From: Luteibacter aegosomaticola | GTDB lineage: Bacteria > Pseudomonadota > Gammaproteobacteria > Xanthomonadales > Rhodanobacteraceae | NCBI RefSeq assembly: GCF_023078475.1 | Contig: NZ_CP095741.1 | Coordinates: 4,434,501 to 4,498,500 of the forward strand | Direction of reading: 5' to 3' | DNA: 64,000 nucleotides | Part shown: one piece after another, positions 37,090 through 45,561 of the stretch | Position numbering within the stretch: position 1 is the first letter of the stretch | Layout: each line of letters begins with the position of its first letter | The notes under the pieces: generated by a model | Database searches by the model: none | Told to the model about the DNA's origin: nothing | Seen by the model: the letters and a program-made list of their open reading frames with translations, nothing else | Made by a program: the position numbers and the translations under genes

Positions 37090-38400
37090 TTGAACGGGCC
37101 AGCTGACACCACCGTCCACGACGAACGCCTGCAGGATCTCTTCCGCGACGGCGTCGTCGCCGAGGACCTTCCCGCTGTTTTCCCGCTGTTGCGCGGGCGC
37201 AGCCTGCTGCGCACGTTCTCCGCGCTGTTCCACGGCAGCGAGGCGCAGGTACTCCTGCGCCTGCTCGTACTGCGCACGCTCGGTGCGCGCACGCACGCCA
37301 CCGAGTGGACCCCGCAGGAAATCCGCGACCATCTCGCATTCGTCGATCCGGTCAAACTCGAGACCGTCGTCCAGCGCCTGAAGGACCACGACCTCCTGGT
37401 CTACGACACGGAAACGCTGCGTTATCGCGTGGGCCCACTGGGCCGCAAGGCGCTCGGCGCGCTGGCCACGATGCTCGAGTTCGAGAACGACGATGACGAT
37501 GGCCTCGGCTATCTCACGGCGCAGCTCGCCGCGGGCCAGGCCGTCGGTCGCGTTTCCGCGGACGAACTGGGCCACCTGCTCTCGCGTTTGACGGAGCTGA
37601 AGGAAGACTTCGATCGCGCCGTGCTCTCGGGTTCGGAACACCGGATCCGCCGTGCCGCGCATCGCCTGGATTCGGTGTGGACCTGGGTCGAGAAGGGCAC
37701 CGAGATCGTCGCCGCGATCACCGAGGCCGAAGAACTCGAACCCGCGGCGCACCGCCTCGCCCAGGCCGTGGGCCGCGCGCAAAGCGGCCTGCTCCGCCAG
37801 GCTGGCGTGTTCCAGCGCGAGCTCAACAAGATCGACCAGCACCGCGTGCACCTGGGCCGTACCGGCCTGTCCTCGTCGGACCTGGTCGGCTGGCTGCGCG
37901 CGCAGGATATCGAGACGCTCGCCGCCTTCGAGGAAGGCCAGCTCACCCTGCCGCTGCCCGCGCCTTTCCTGCACGACCAGATCGCGCTGGACGTCGCGGA
38001 GTACGAGCTGCTCGAACGCGAACGCATGGCCGCGGAAATCACCGCCCTGCCCGGCGCCGAAGAACCACCGGATACCGCCGACCTGCCGATGGGCGACGAA
38101 GACCTGCGCTTCCTCGAGGATTGGCATGCGGAGCTCGCGGCCATCGCCGCGCCGCGCGAACTCGCCGAGACGTTGATCGGGCACGACTACGCGCTATCCG
38201 CCTACCGTCTTTCCCTGCTCGGCCTGCTGGGCGATCCGGAATCCGCGGCGCTGGAGGGCGGCACCGCCGACCTCGCCCGCCTTCCGCTTGCCCTCGAAAT
38301 CGAGCCCGTGTTGATCGACCCCGAACTGCCCCAGATCGCGCTTGTGAGCGCCGGCCGCCTGCGCCCGCGCACCGCCGCGAAGGACACCCCCGATGCATGA
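37090..38400 (+). CDS. condensin-like complex subunit A (MukF/JetA-like, winged-helix kleisin)
   Basis: 436 residues, start inferred as a TTG at 37090, two bases after folE; no ATG fits upstream without overlapping folE heavily. The N-terminus looks like a winged helix (WTPQEIRDHLAFVDPVKLET, VVQRLKDHDLLVYDTET, LRYRVGPLGRKALG). A long helical and coiled-coil middle follows, then an acidic segment and a C-terminal part with a strand-like end. Gene order, size and adjacency to a KITE-like and an SMC-like gene suggest the kleisin of a MukBEF/MksBEF/Wadjet-like complex. I could not match it to DUF3375 (JetA) by eye, so it may be a divergent branch. Confidence 0.68.
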   Translation: MNGPADTTVHDERLQDLFRDGVVAEDLPAVFPLLRGRSLLRTFSALFHGSEAQVLLRLLVLRTLGARTHATEWTPQEIRDHLAFVDPVKLETVVQRLKDHDLLVYDTETLRYRVGPLGRKALGALATMLEFENDDDDGLGYLTAQLAAGQAVGRVSADELGHLLSRLTELKEDFDRAVLSGSEHRIRRAAHRLDSVWTWVEKGTEIVAAITEAEELEPAAHRLAQAVGRAQSGLLRQAGVFQRELNKIDQHRVHLGRTGLSSSDLVGWLRAQDIETLAAFEEGQLTLPLPAPFLHDQIALDVAEYELLERERMAAEITALPGAEEPPDTADLPMGDEDLRFLEDWHAELAAIAAPRELAETLIGHDYALSAYRLSLLGLLGDPESAALEGGTADLARLPLALEIEPVLIDPELPQIALVSAGRLRPRTAAKDTPDA

Positions 38401-39124
38401 CGAAACCGCCAGCCTGGTGACCCGCCTGCTCGCGCAACGCTGGCTGCCGCGCGATGACGCGCAGGCTCGCAAGGCGCTGCTCGACGAGGCCTTCCGCGAA
38501 GACCTGGACCGCCGCCTCGAAGCAGTCGGCCTGGAGCTGCGTGAACACCCGTACGCCGCGTATATCGGCCTGGCCGTGGCCCGCAAGAGCGAGCGCGCGG
38601 TGTTCGGTGGCAGCGATAGCTGGATCAGCAACACCATGCAGATCGACCGCGACGGCGTCGCACTGCTCGTGGTGATCTGGGCGCTTATCGTGCTGCCGAA
38701 GCGCCAGCGCCAGATCGAACGGCAGGACGTGGACGCCGCCGCCTCGCAGGCGCAGATGTTCGCCGAAGAAAAGCCCATCCCGCGCGACCCGACGGTATCG
38801 CCGGTGATCGCCGAACGCACCCTGCTGGCGGACTTCGCCGACAAGCTCGGCGGCAAGACGCGCGTGAACTTCAACCTGGGCACGCTCAACCGCCTCGGCT
38901 TCATCATCCGCCGCAAGGGTGAAGTGGCCGAAGGGCCGCTGCTCGATCTCGCGTTCGACTACGAGCGCACCGCACGGCGCATCCTCGATGGCGCGCTGGG
39001 CGATCTGCTCGCCGATGCCTCGTCGCGCGCCACGCGCGCTGCAGCGGACGCGAGCGACGACGAGCCGCTCGACGATACCGACACCGATACCGAGAACGAA
39101 GCCGGGGCCACCGACGATGTTTGA
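38393..39124 (+). CDS. condensin-like complex subunit B (MukE/MksE/JetB-like)
   Basis: 243 residues. It starts with an ATG overlapping subunit A by eight bases (ATGCATGA). The body has two helix-turn-helix-like parts, LALLVVI-like core (GVALLVVIWALIVLPKRQRQ) and FADKLGGKTRVNFNLGTLNR with LGFIIRRKGEV, as in KITE/MukE-type tandem winged helices. The C-terminus is a very acidic tail (SDDEPLDDTDTDTENEAGAT). It probably bridges the kleisin and the SMC. The family assignment is from context plus pattern. Confidence 0.68.
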   Translation: MHDETASLVTRLLAQRWLPRDDAQARKALLDEAFREDLDRRLEAVGLELREHPYAAYIGLAVARKSERAVFGGSDSWISNTMQIDRDGVALLVVIWALIVLPKRQRQIERQDVDAAASQAQMFAEEKPIPRDPTVSPVIAERTLLADFADKLGGKTRVNFNLGTLNRLGFIIRRKGEVAEGPLLDLAFDYERTARRILDGALGDLLADASSRATRAAADASDDEPLDDTDTDTENEAGATDDV

Positions 39125-41909
39125 TTTCCGTAGCCTCGAAGTCGTCCACTGGGATTACTGGCAGCGTTTCAGCCTGCCGCTCGATACCAACATCGTCACG
39201 GTGGTGGGCCCGAACGGCTCGGGCAAGACCACGCTGCTCGACGCCTTGCGCACCCTGCTCACGATCGATTGCGCGGGCAACCGCGATTACAAGAGCTACC
39301 TGCGCCACAACGGCAAGCCGTTCGCGTGGCTGCGCGCTCGCGTGGGCAACATCCCGGGGCCGAACGGCGAGCGTCCGTTCTTTCCGCTGATGGACCGCGA
39401 AGTCACGCTCGCCTGCCGTATCCAGAAGAAGGGCGGCGAGTGGACGCGCCAGTACGCTGTCGTCGGCGGCGATGTGAGCATCGAAGACATCGAAGCGCGC
39501 AATGATTTCCTTGGCCTGCGCGAGTATCGCGTGCGCCTGGAAGGCGCCGGCCTCTCGCAGGCCATCCGCCGCGTGCTCACGCTCGAACAGGGCGCCACGG
39601 ACAAGCTCTGCCAGCTGCCGCCGAAGGCACTGCTCGATCTCGTCTTCGACGTATTCGGCGACAAGGCCGTGCTCGACGATTACCAGCGTGCCCGCAATGA
39701 ACAAGCCGAGGCCGATCGCGAACAGCACGGCCTGGAACACCAGCTCTCGCTCATCGGCGTGAGCCTGCAGGAAGCCGAAGCGCGTGCCCGCTCCTACCAG
39801 GAGTGGAATGCGCTGAAGGACGAACGCGTGTCGCTCGTGGCGGAAGTGCTGCCGCGCACCGAATACGCCGATCTCGCCGCCAGCGTGCGTGGTGCGCGCC
39901 CCGCCTTGAACGGTGTGAAGCGCAAGGTGAGCGAACTCGAACAGCGTGATGCCGAGCTCACCCGCCAGCTCGCCGAACTGGACGCCAACGGCGAACAGCT
40001 ACGCGGCGAGCAGAACGAAGCCGACATCGTCCGCCAGTCGACGCAGAAGAGCCTCGACGCCGCCCGCGCGGCCCTTGCACAGAACGACCTCGTCATCCGC
40101 CAGGAAAACCGCCTGCGCGAGATGGTGGCCGCACAGAGCGGCGCGGATCACGAGCGCCTTGCGGATATCGCCCGCGATGCACGCGCCCGCCTGCATGCAC
40201 TGCAGAACGAAGAGGCCGGCCTGCGTCAGGAACTGTCGACACTGACCACCAAGCTCACCGCCTGGCGCAGCGGCCGCCGTTATACGCCGGAATTCGAAGC
40301 CGGCTTCCGCCGTGCGCTTGACGAAGCCGGCATCCGCCACAGCATGCTGAGCGAGATCGTCGAGATCACCCAGCCGCGCTGGCAGCCAGCTGTCGAAGCC
40401 GTCCTGGCCGGTTACCGCCACGTGGTGCTGCTCGATGATCCGCGCGATCGCGAGAAGGCGTGGAAGCTCGGCGAATCGATGCGCTACAAGCACTTCGTGG
40501 TCGCCGACCGCGCGCCGGCCGAGAAGCCCGTCGCCGGCTCGCTGCACGAAGTCGTCGAGTTCTCCGCCGCCGCGCCGGACTGGCTGCTGCGCAACCTCGA
40601 CCGCATCCAGCGCGTGGAAGACGTGCCGGAAGGCTCGAAGCTCGGCCGCGACCAGGACTGGATCACGCCGCAGGGTTACTTCCGCGAACGCCGCGGCGGC
40701 CGCCATCTGGGCGTGGACGATATGTACTTCGGCGCCTCCGCCCGCGAGCGCCAGCTGCGCGATGGTGAGGCGAAGCTGCGCGAGGTCGAAGGCCGCCTGC
40801 GTGCGATCGCCGATGAGCGCAAGACCGCTTCGGCCCAGGCCGGCGACGCCGAAAGCATCCTCCGCGGTGCGAATGCCAGCAGCCAGCTCGCCGATCGTGC
40901 GGAAGAATTCAACGAGGCGCGCGAACAGCAGCCGCGCTTGCAGGAAGATGTGCAGCGCACCGCCGACAGCCACGCCGCAGCCGAGCAGTATTACGAGAGT
41001 GTGCGCGAGAAGCGCCTGAAGACCTCGAACGGCCGCGACAACGGCGCGCGCGAACAGCGCAGCGTGCAGAACCAGCTGGCCGACACCGTGCGCCAGTACC
41101 ACCAGTCGCGCGGTGAACAGGTGGATCGCCTCAAGGCATTCCGCGCCAAGCGCAAGCATGTCTCCCTGGCCCATCGCACGCGTGCCGCCATTGCGGCGCT
41201 ACGCGAGCGCTTTGAATCACCGGCCGCCGTGCGTCGTGAGATGGACCGTGTGGAACGGCGCCTCGAGGAAGGCCACTGGGAACAGGACGCCACCGTGCTC
41301 GCCCTGCGCGAGAAGCTGGGCGCCGACCATGATGGCCTGAAGCAGGATCTGGAGAAGCGCCGGCTGCATCTGGAACGTGCGGGCCGGATTACCCACGAAG
41401 CGCGTGGCGCGTATATCCATGTGTTGCGCAATACGGTGCGCCGCTACGCCAGGAACCTGAAGATGCTGGCCGAACTGGCCGGCATCGGCGTGGACGTCGA
41501 CCTCCCCGAGCTCGCCAACGACGATCTTTCCCTCGCCTCGGCCGCACTCCAGGTGCGCTTCGAGTTCGACAAAAAGGGCTGGATCGGCATGGACGACGGC
41601 GAAGCCTCCGGCGGCCAGCAGGTGATGAAGTCGCTGCTGCTCCTGGTCGCCCTGATGCGCGACGAAGACCGCCCCGGCGGCTTCGTGTTCATCGACGAGC
41701 CGTTCGCCCACCTCGATATCTTCAACATCGACAAGGTCGGCGCGTTCCTCAAGAGCACCCGCGCGCAGTACATCCTGACCACGCCGGCCACGCACAACGT
41801 CAACGTGTTCCAGCCATCCGAGCTCACGCTGGTGACGAGCAAGCGCCGGCCGGGCGCGGTGTGGGCACAGCCGCTGGCGGTACTACGCCGCCGAGCCGAA
41901 GTCGCCTAG
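39117..41909 (+). CDS. SMC-like ATPase of a MukBEF/Wadjet-type complex
   Basis: 930 residues. Walker A GPNGSGKTT is at 31-39, ABC signature ASGGQQ at about 830-835, and Walker B FVFIDEPFAHLD at about 856. Two coiled-coil arms (about 220-400 and 560-790) flank a hinge-like domain (ITQPRWQPAVEAVLAGYRHV at about 425). The length is well under MukB (about 1480) and suits MksB/JetC. The start overlaps subunit B by eight bases (ATGTTTGA); the stop TAG is followed at once by another TAG in the REPIN. Predicted role: ATP-driven loop extrusion or DNA compaction with A and B. No JetD/MksG-type nuclease follows. Confidence 0.86.
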   Translation: MFDFRSLEVVHWDYWQRFSLPLDTNIVTVVGPNGSGKTTLLDALRTLLTIDCAGNRDYKSYLRHNGKPFAWLRARVGNIPGPNGERPFFPLMDREVTLACRIQKKGGEWTRQYAVVGGDVSIEDIEARNDFLGLREYRVRLEGAGLSQAIRRVLTLEQGATDKLCQLPPKALLDLVFDVFGDKAVLDDYQRARNEQAEADREQHGLEHQLSLIGVSLQEAEARARSYQEWNALKDERVSLVAEVLPRTEYADLAASVRGARPALNGVKRKVSELEQRDAELTRQLAELDANGEQLRGEQNEADIVRQSTQKSLDAARAALAQNDLVIRQENRLREMVAAQSGADHERLADIARDARARLHALQNEEAGLRQELSTLTTKLTAWRSGRRYTPEFEAGFRRALDEAGIRHSMLSEIVEITQPRWQPAVEAVLAGYRHVVLLDDPRDREKAWKLGESMRYKHFVVADRAPAEKPVAGSLHEVVEFSAAAPDWLLRNLDRIQRVEDVPEGSKLGRDQDWITPQGYFRERRGGRHLGVDDMYFGASARERQLRDGEAKLREVEGRLRAIADERKTASAQAGDAESILRGANASSQLADRAEEFNEAREQQPRLQEDVQRTADSHAAAEQYYESVREKRLKTSNGRDNGAREQRSVQNQLADTVRQYHQSRGEQVDRLKAFRAKRKHVSLAHRTRAAIAALRERFESPAAVRREMDRVERRLEEGHWEQDATVLALREKLGADHDGLKQDLEKRRLHLERAGRITHEARGAYIHVLRNTVRRYARNLKMLAELAGIGVDVDLPELANDDLSLASAALQVRFEFDKKGWIGMDDGEASGGQQVMKSLLLLVALMRDEDRPGGFVFIDEPFAHLDIFNIDKVGAFLKSTRAQYILTTPATHNVNVFQPSELTLVTSKRRPGAVWAQPLAVLRRRAEVA

Positions 41910-42003
41910 TAGGAGCCCACCCTGTGGGCGACGCCTTTCGTACCACCGCCACAGGGCCTGTGGCGTTTTCGCGAAAGATGTCGCCCACAGGGTGGGCTCC
42001 TAC
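41909..42003. repeat. REPIN, family A
   Basis: 95-base copy that begins at the last base of the SMC gene and fills most of the gap to the convergent hendecad-repeat gene. Core subtype with TGTGGCGTTTTCGCG, as at 26689. Confidence 0.95.
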
Positions 42004-42012
42004 AATCGTGCG

Positions 42013-42687
42013 TCAGTAGAAACGGCTTTCGCCCGGCACCGGGTTGTCCTCGCCCGAACCATCCAGCGCGTCACCGGCATCGTTGCTAGCGCGGTAGCGC
42101 GTCGGGTCGTGTTCGTCGTGGGCTAGCTGCGCCTGCTGCTTCTGCTTGCTGCGGCGGAGCAGCCACGCGGCGGCGAGGGCGGCGACACCGATGCCCGCGC
42201 CTACGGCTAGCGAGGTACGCGGATGGCTCTTCACCTGCTTGCTGGCGCGCGATGCGGCTTTACTGGCCTTGCGCGCCGCGCTCGCGGCGGCCTTTGAAAC
42301 GCGCTGACCCGCATCCGAGGCAACGTCGCTGCCCTGATGCCCGACGCGCGCGGCAACGGCGCTGGCGTGATGCCCGATGTGCGCGGCAAGATCGCTGGCC
42401 TGATGTCCCGTCAGCGCGGCGAGCTTGCTGGCGCGTTTTTCGGTCCGGGACGCGAGCTTGCTGGCTCGCTTGCCGGTGGCCGCTGCCAGTTCCGCCGCCC
42501 GCTTTTCCGCCCGGGCCACGAGTTCGCGCACGTCATCCCCGAGGTCCACCACCGCCAGCCCGGCATGGCCCACGTACTGGCGGGCGGCGCCCTTCAGCTC
42601 GAGGGCACGGTCGTGTGTGATCGTGCCGGCGAGACGCTGGGCGCGACCGCCGAGTTCAGCGGTGAGGCTCTTGCGGAACAGGGACAT
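42013..42687 (-). CDS. membrane-anchored protein with eight 11-residue repeats
   Basis: 224 residues. After about 60 residues the chain holds eight consecutive 11-residue repeats (residues 61-148): EKRAAELAAAT, GKRASKLASRT, EKRASKLAALT, GHQASDLAAHI, GHHASAVAARV, GHQGSDVASDA, GQRVSKAAASA, ARKASKAASRA. Next come a basic stretch, one membrane helix (TSLAVGAGIGVAALAAAWLL, about 157-176) followed by RRS, and an acidic tail. The C-terminal half resembles ElaB/YqjD/DUF883 tail-anchored proteins. The repeats should form an amphipathic helix like LEA or synuclein hendecads. A strong AGGAG site precedes the ATG. Function unknown. Confidence 0.85.
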   Translation of the reverse strand: MSLFRKSLTAELGGRAQRLAGTITHDRALELKGAARQYVGHAGLAVVDLGDDVRELVARAEKRAAELAAATGKRASKLASRTEKRASKLAALTGHQASDLAAHIGHHASAVAARVGHQGSDVASDAGQRVSKAAASAARKASKAASRASKQVKSHPRTSLAVGAGIGVAALAAAWLLRRSKQKQQAQLAHDEHDPTRYRASNDAGDALDGSGEDNPVPGESRFY

Positions 42688-42795
42688 GGGAGGGCTCCTT
42701 GGGCGTTCTGAGGCTCCCAAGGTGCCGCCGCGGGTGTGATGATCGTGCGTTGATGATGTTCGCTTCGCGTCACCGGTTCAGGATTTCCGGGCCCT

Positions 42796-42861
42796 GTAGC
42801 AGCACGCTCGCGCGCGACGGGTGCTCGTGGCGAACCCGATCGCGCGCAAGCGTGCTCCTAC
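42796..42861. repeat. REPIN, family B, imperfect
   Basis: Arms GTAGCAGCACGCTCGCGCGC and GCGCGCAAGCGTGCTCCTAC around a short core. With flanking unassigned sequence it makes up the 273-base gap between the hendecad-repeat gene and cysK. I see nothing else in the gap. Confidence 0.85.
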
Positions 42862-42960
42862 AACCGCCATTTCCATCGGCCCGACAACCGCCGGTTCGGG
42901 CGGGACGACGGCCGCCGTTGCAGGCGAGTCCGGCCGTCGTTTCGGGCCGAATCCCCCGGG

Positions 42961-43914
42961 TTACAGCGTGGCCAGCCAGTCTTCGTCGGTGCCTTCGTTG
43001 ACGCCTTCGAAGAGGAAGGTGGAGAGGTAGCGTTCGCCGGTGTCGGGGAGCATGGCCAGGATGACGCTGCCTTCCGCGGCGCTCTTCGCATATTCGAGGG
43101 CGGCGGCCACCGTGGCACCGGCCGAGACGCCGACGAACAGGCCTTCTTCAGCGGCGAGGCGGCGGGCGGTGTCGCGGGCGAGCACCTCATCGACGGTGAG
43201 ATCCTGGTCGAACACCTTGCGGTTCAGGACATCGGGCACGAAATCCGGGGTCCAGCCCTGGATCTTGTGCGGCGACCACGGCTTGTCCTGTAGCAGCGGG
43301 GCCGCAGCCGGCTCGCAGGCGATGATCTTCACCTCGGGGCGGGCCACCTTCAGTACCTCACCCACGCCGGTGAGCGTGCCACCCGTGCCCCAGCCGGTGA
43401 CGAAGGCATCGAGGCGCTTGCCAGCGAAATCCTGGAGGATCTCGGCCGCCGTAGTGCTGCGGTGGTAGGCCGGGTTGGCGGGATTCTGGAACTGGCGCGG
43501 CAGGAACCAGCCGTGCTTCGCCGCGAGCTCTTCCGCCCTGCGGACCATGCCGGTGCCGCGCTCAGCCGCCGGGGTGAGGATCACCTTGGCGCCATACGCA
43601 CGCATCAGCTTGCGCCGCTCGATCGAGAACGAATCGGCCATCGTGGCCACGAACTTGTAGCCCTTGGCCGCACAGACCATGGCCAGCGCGACGCCGGTAT
43701 TGCCGGAGGTCGCCTCGACGACGGTGTCGCCGGGCTTGAGCAGGCCTTTCTGCTCGGCATCGAGGATCACGGCGATCGCCAGGCGATCCTTGACCGACCC
43801 GCCGGGATTGAAGGATTCGACCTTCGCGTACAGACTGACGTGCGCAGGTGCGATGCGGGGCAGGCGCACGATCGGCGTGCGGCCGATCGTATCGAGGATG
43901 CTCTCGTAGATCAT
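42961..43914 (-). CDS. cysK: cysteine synthase A
   Basis: 317 residues. A PLP enzyme making cysteine from O-acetylserine and sulfide. PLP lysine is in FNPGGSVKDRLA; the phosphate and substrate loops are in EATSGNTGVALAMVCAAKGY, GTGGTLTGVGEVL and VGVSAGATVAAALEYA. The ATG at 43914 begins MIYESILDTIGRTPIVRL, the normal start of the family; an in-frame extension upstream is spurious. This is the final step of the pathway that cysD and cysNC, 36 kb away, begin. Confidence 0.95.
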   Translation of the reverse strand: MIYESILDTIGRTPIVRLPRIAPAHVSLYAKVESFNPGGSVKDRLAIAVILDAEQKGLLKPGDTVVEATSGNTGVALAMVCAAKGYKFVATMADSFSIERRKLMRAYGAKVILTPAAERGTGMVRRAEELAAKHGWFLPRQFQNPANPAYHRSTTAAEILQDFAGKRLDAFVTGWGTGGTLTGVGEVLKVARPEVKIIACEPAAAPLLQDKPWSPHKIQGWTPDFVPDVLNRKVFDQDLTVDEVLARDTARRLAAEEGLFVGVSAGATVAAALEYAKSAAEGSVILAMLPDTGERYLSTFLFEGVNEGTDEDWLATL

Positions 43915-43992
43915 GGATGGTTTCCAGGCTGGACGCAGTTCTCCGAGAGTACGCCGCCAAGGCGCCACCGACAAACCCCGAAACAGGCCACC

Positions 43993-44340
43993 ATGACCCT
44001 CCGTTCCCGATGCCTCCTGGCCGCCCTCGCCCTCCTCGCGGCCACGGCCTCCGCCCAGGATTTCCCGCGTACGCCGAAGGAATACCTGCAGCGGATGGAT
44101 ACCAATGGCGATGGCAAGGTGGACGAGGCGGAGTACGTCCACTACATGAGCCAGGGCTTCCTGCGCATGGACGTCAACGGTGATGGCGTCATCGACGCGA
44201 ACGACGGTCCGATGCGTCCCGGCGCGCGGCCGATCCACCTGGATGAGTTCCAGCGCAACCTGATCCACCAGTTCCACAAGCTGGATACGAACCACGACGG
44301 CTACCTCAACGCGCGCGAGCTAGCCCAGCCACCACAATAG
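43993..44340 (+). CDS. exported EF-hand protein with three calcium-binding loops
   Basis: 115 residues. A signal peptide (CLLAALALLAATASAQ) precedes three EF-hand loops: DTNGDGKVDEAE, DVNGDGVIDAND and DTNHDGYLNARE, each with acidic residues at the ligand positions 1, 3, 5 and 12 or close equivalents. It is a probable periplasmic calcium-binding protein of unknown partner. It is divergent from cysK. Confidence 0.88.
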   Translation: MTLRSRCLLAALALLAATASAQDFPRTPKEYLQRMDTNGDGKVDEAEYVHYMSQGFLRMDVNGDGVIDANDGPMRPGARPIHLDEFQRNLIHQFHKLDTNHDGYLNARELAQPPQ

Positions 44341-44373
44341 CGGCTACCCTCTCCCGACTTAGGGGAGGGCTTA

Positions 44374-45561
44374 ATGAGTACAACGGAACTGTTCCTGATC
44401 GCCATGGTGATCATCCTTGGCGTGCCTTATCTGATCTGGCGGATCTTCCGCACCGACTACTGGGCACCGCTTGTCGTGGTGCAGATCCTTACCGGCATCC
44501 TGCTGGGCCCGGGGGTACTGGGCAAGGCGTTTCCCGATTATTACGCCACGGTGTTCGCACCGCCGGTCATCGGCGCGCTGAACGGCATCGCGTGGTGGGC
44601 TGTCATGTTGTTCGTCATGATCGCCGGCATCGAGCTGGATCTGCGCGAGGTGTGGCGCCAGCGCAAGGAATGCGGCACCACCGCCGCGCTCGCGCTCGGC
44701 GTACCGCTCGCGGCGGGCTGTCTGGCGGCGCTCGGCCTGCTGGCATGGCGCACGGGCTGGATCGGCGAAGGCACCCAGACCTGGCAGTTCGTGCTCGGCA
44801 TCGGCATGTCCTGCGCGGTCACCGCGTTGCCCATCCTCATCCTGCTGATGGAGAAGCTCGACATCCTGCGTGCGCCGCTGGGCCAGCGCGTGCTGCGCTA
44901 CGCGAGCCTGGACGACATCGCCATCTGGGCCGTGCTCGCCATCCTGCTGCTCGACTGGAAGCGCGTCGGCCACCAGGCCGCGTTCCTCGCGATCTTCGCG
45001 GTGGCGTCGTGGGGGTTCCGCGCGCTGATGGAGCGTTTGAAGGAAACCGACCGCTACTACGTCAGCCTGATCTGGCTGGCGGCCGTGGCGTACGGCGCCG
45101 ACTGGTGCGGCCTGCACTTCATGGTCGGCGCGTTCCTCGCCGGCGCCATCATGGAGCGCGACTGGTTCAACCTCGAACGGCTCGACGGCCTGCGCCACAA
45201 CGTGCTGCTGACGATCATGCCGATCTATTTCCTCTCGACCGGCCTGCGTACCAACTGGAACATCGGTGGTACGGCCGTGTTCGTGGCCGCGGCGGTGCTG
45301 CTGGTGGCGTCGGTGATCGGCAAGCTGGCCGGCGTGGGCGTGGCGGGCAAGCTGCTCGGCTGGAAGAAGGGCGATGCCTGGCTCATCGGCTGGCTGCTGC
45401 AGACCAAGGCGCTGATCATGATCATCTTCGTCAACGTGCTGCTGGATAAGCACATGATCACCAGCGAGACGTTCACCGCGCTCCTGCTGATGGCGGTCGC
45501 CAGCACCATGCTGACCGTGCCGATCGTGGCACCGCGCCTCAAGGCCCTCGGGTATGTCTGA
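44374..45561 (+). CDS. CPA2-family cation/proton antiporter (Kef/NhaP-like membrane domain)
   Basis: 395 residues, about 12 membrane helices, no cytoplasmic TrkA domains. Seen: LTGILLGPGVLGKAFP near the N-terminus, FVMIAGIELDLREVW, the SLDDIAIWAVLAILL segment with paired Asp in the transport core, and IYFLSTGLRTNW. Likely exchanges Na+ or K+ for H+. A strong AGGGGAGG site precedes the ATG. The stop overlaps the following MFS gene by eight bases (ATGTCTGA). Confidence 0.88.
   Translation: MSTTELFLIAMVIILGVPYLIWRIFRTDYWAPLVVVQILTGILLGPGVLGKAFPDYYATVFAPPVIGALNGIAWWAVMLFVMIAGIELDLREVWRQRKECGTTAALALGVPLAAGCLAALGLLAWRTGWIGEGTQTWQFVLGIGMSCAVTALPILILLMEKLDILRAPLGQRVLRYASLDDIAIWAVLAILLLDWKRVGHQAAFLAIFAVASWGFRALMERLKETDRYYVSLIWLAAVAYGADWCGLHFMVGAFLAGAIMERDWFNLERLDGLRHNVLLTIMPIYFLSTGLRTNWNIGGTAVFVAAAVLLVASVIGKLAGVGVAGKLLGWKKGDAWLIGWLLQTKALIMIIFVNVLLDKHMITSETFTALLLMAVASTMLTVPIVAPRLKALGYV

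Noticed and set aside
37090..41909. A full four-gene Wadjet (JetABCD) defence system
   Set aside because: No JetD-type gene is present; the next gene downstream is an unrelated tail-anchored hendecad protein on the opposite strand.
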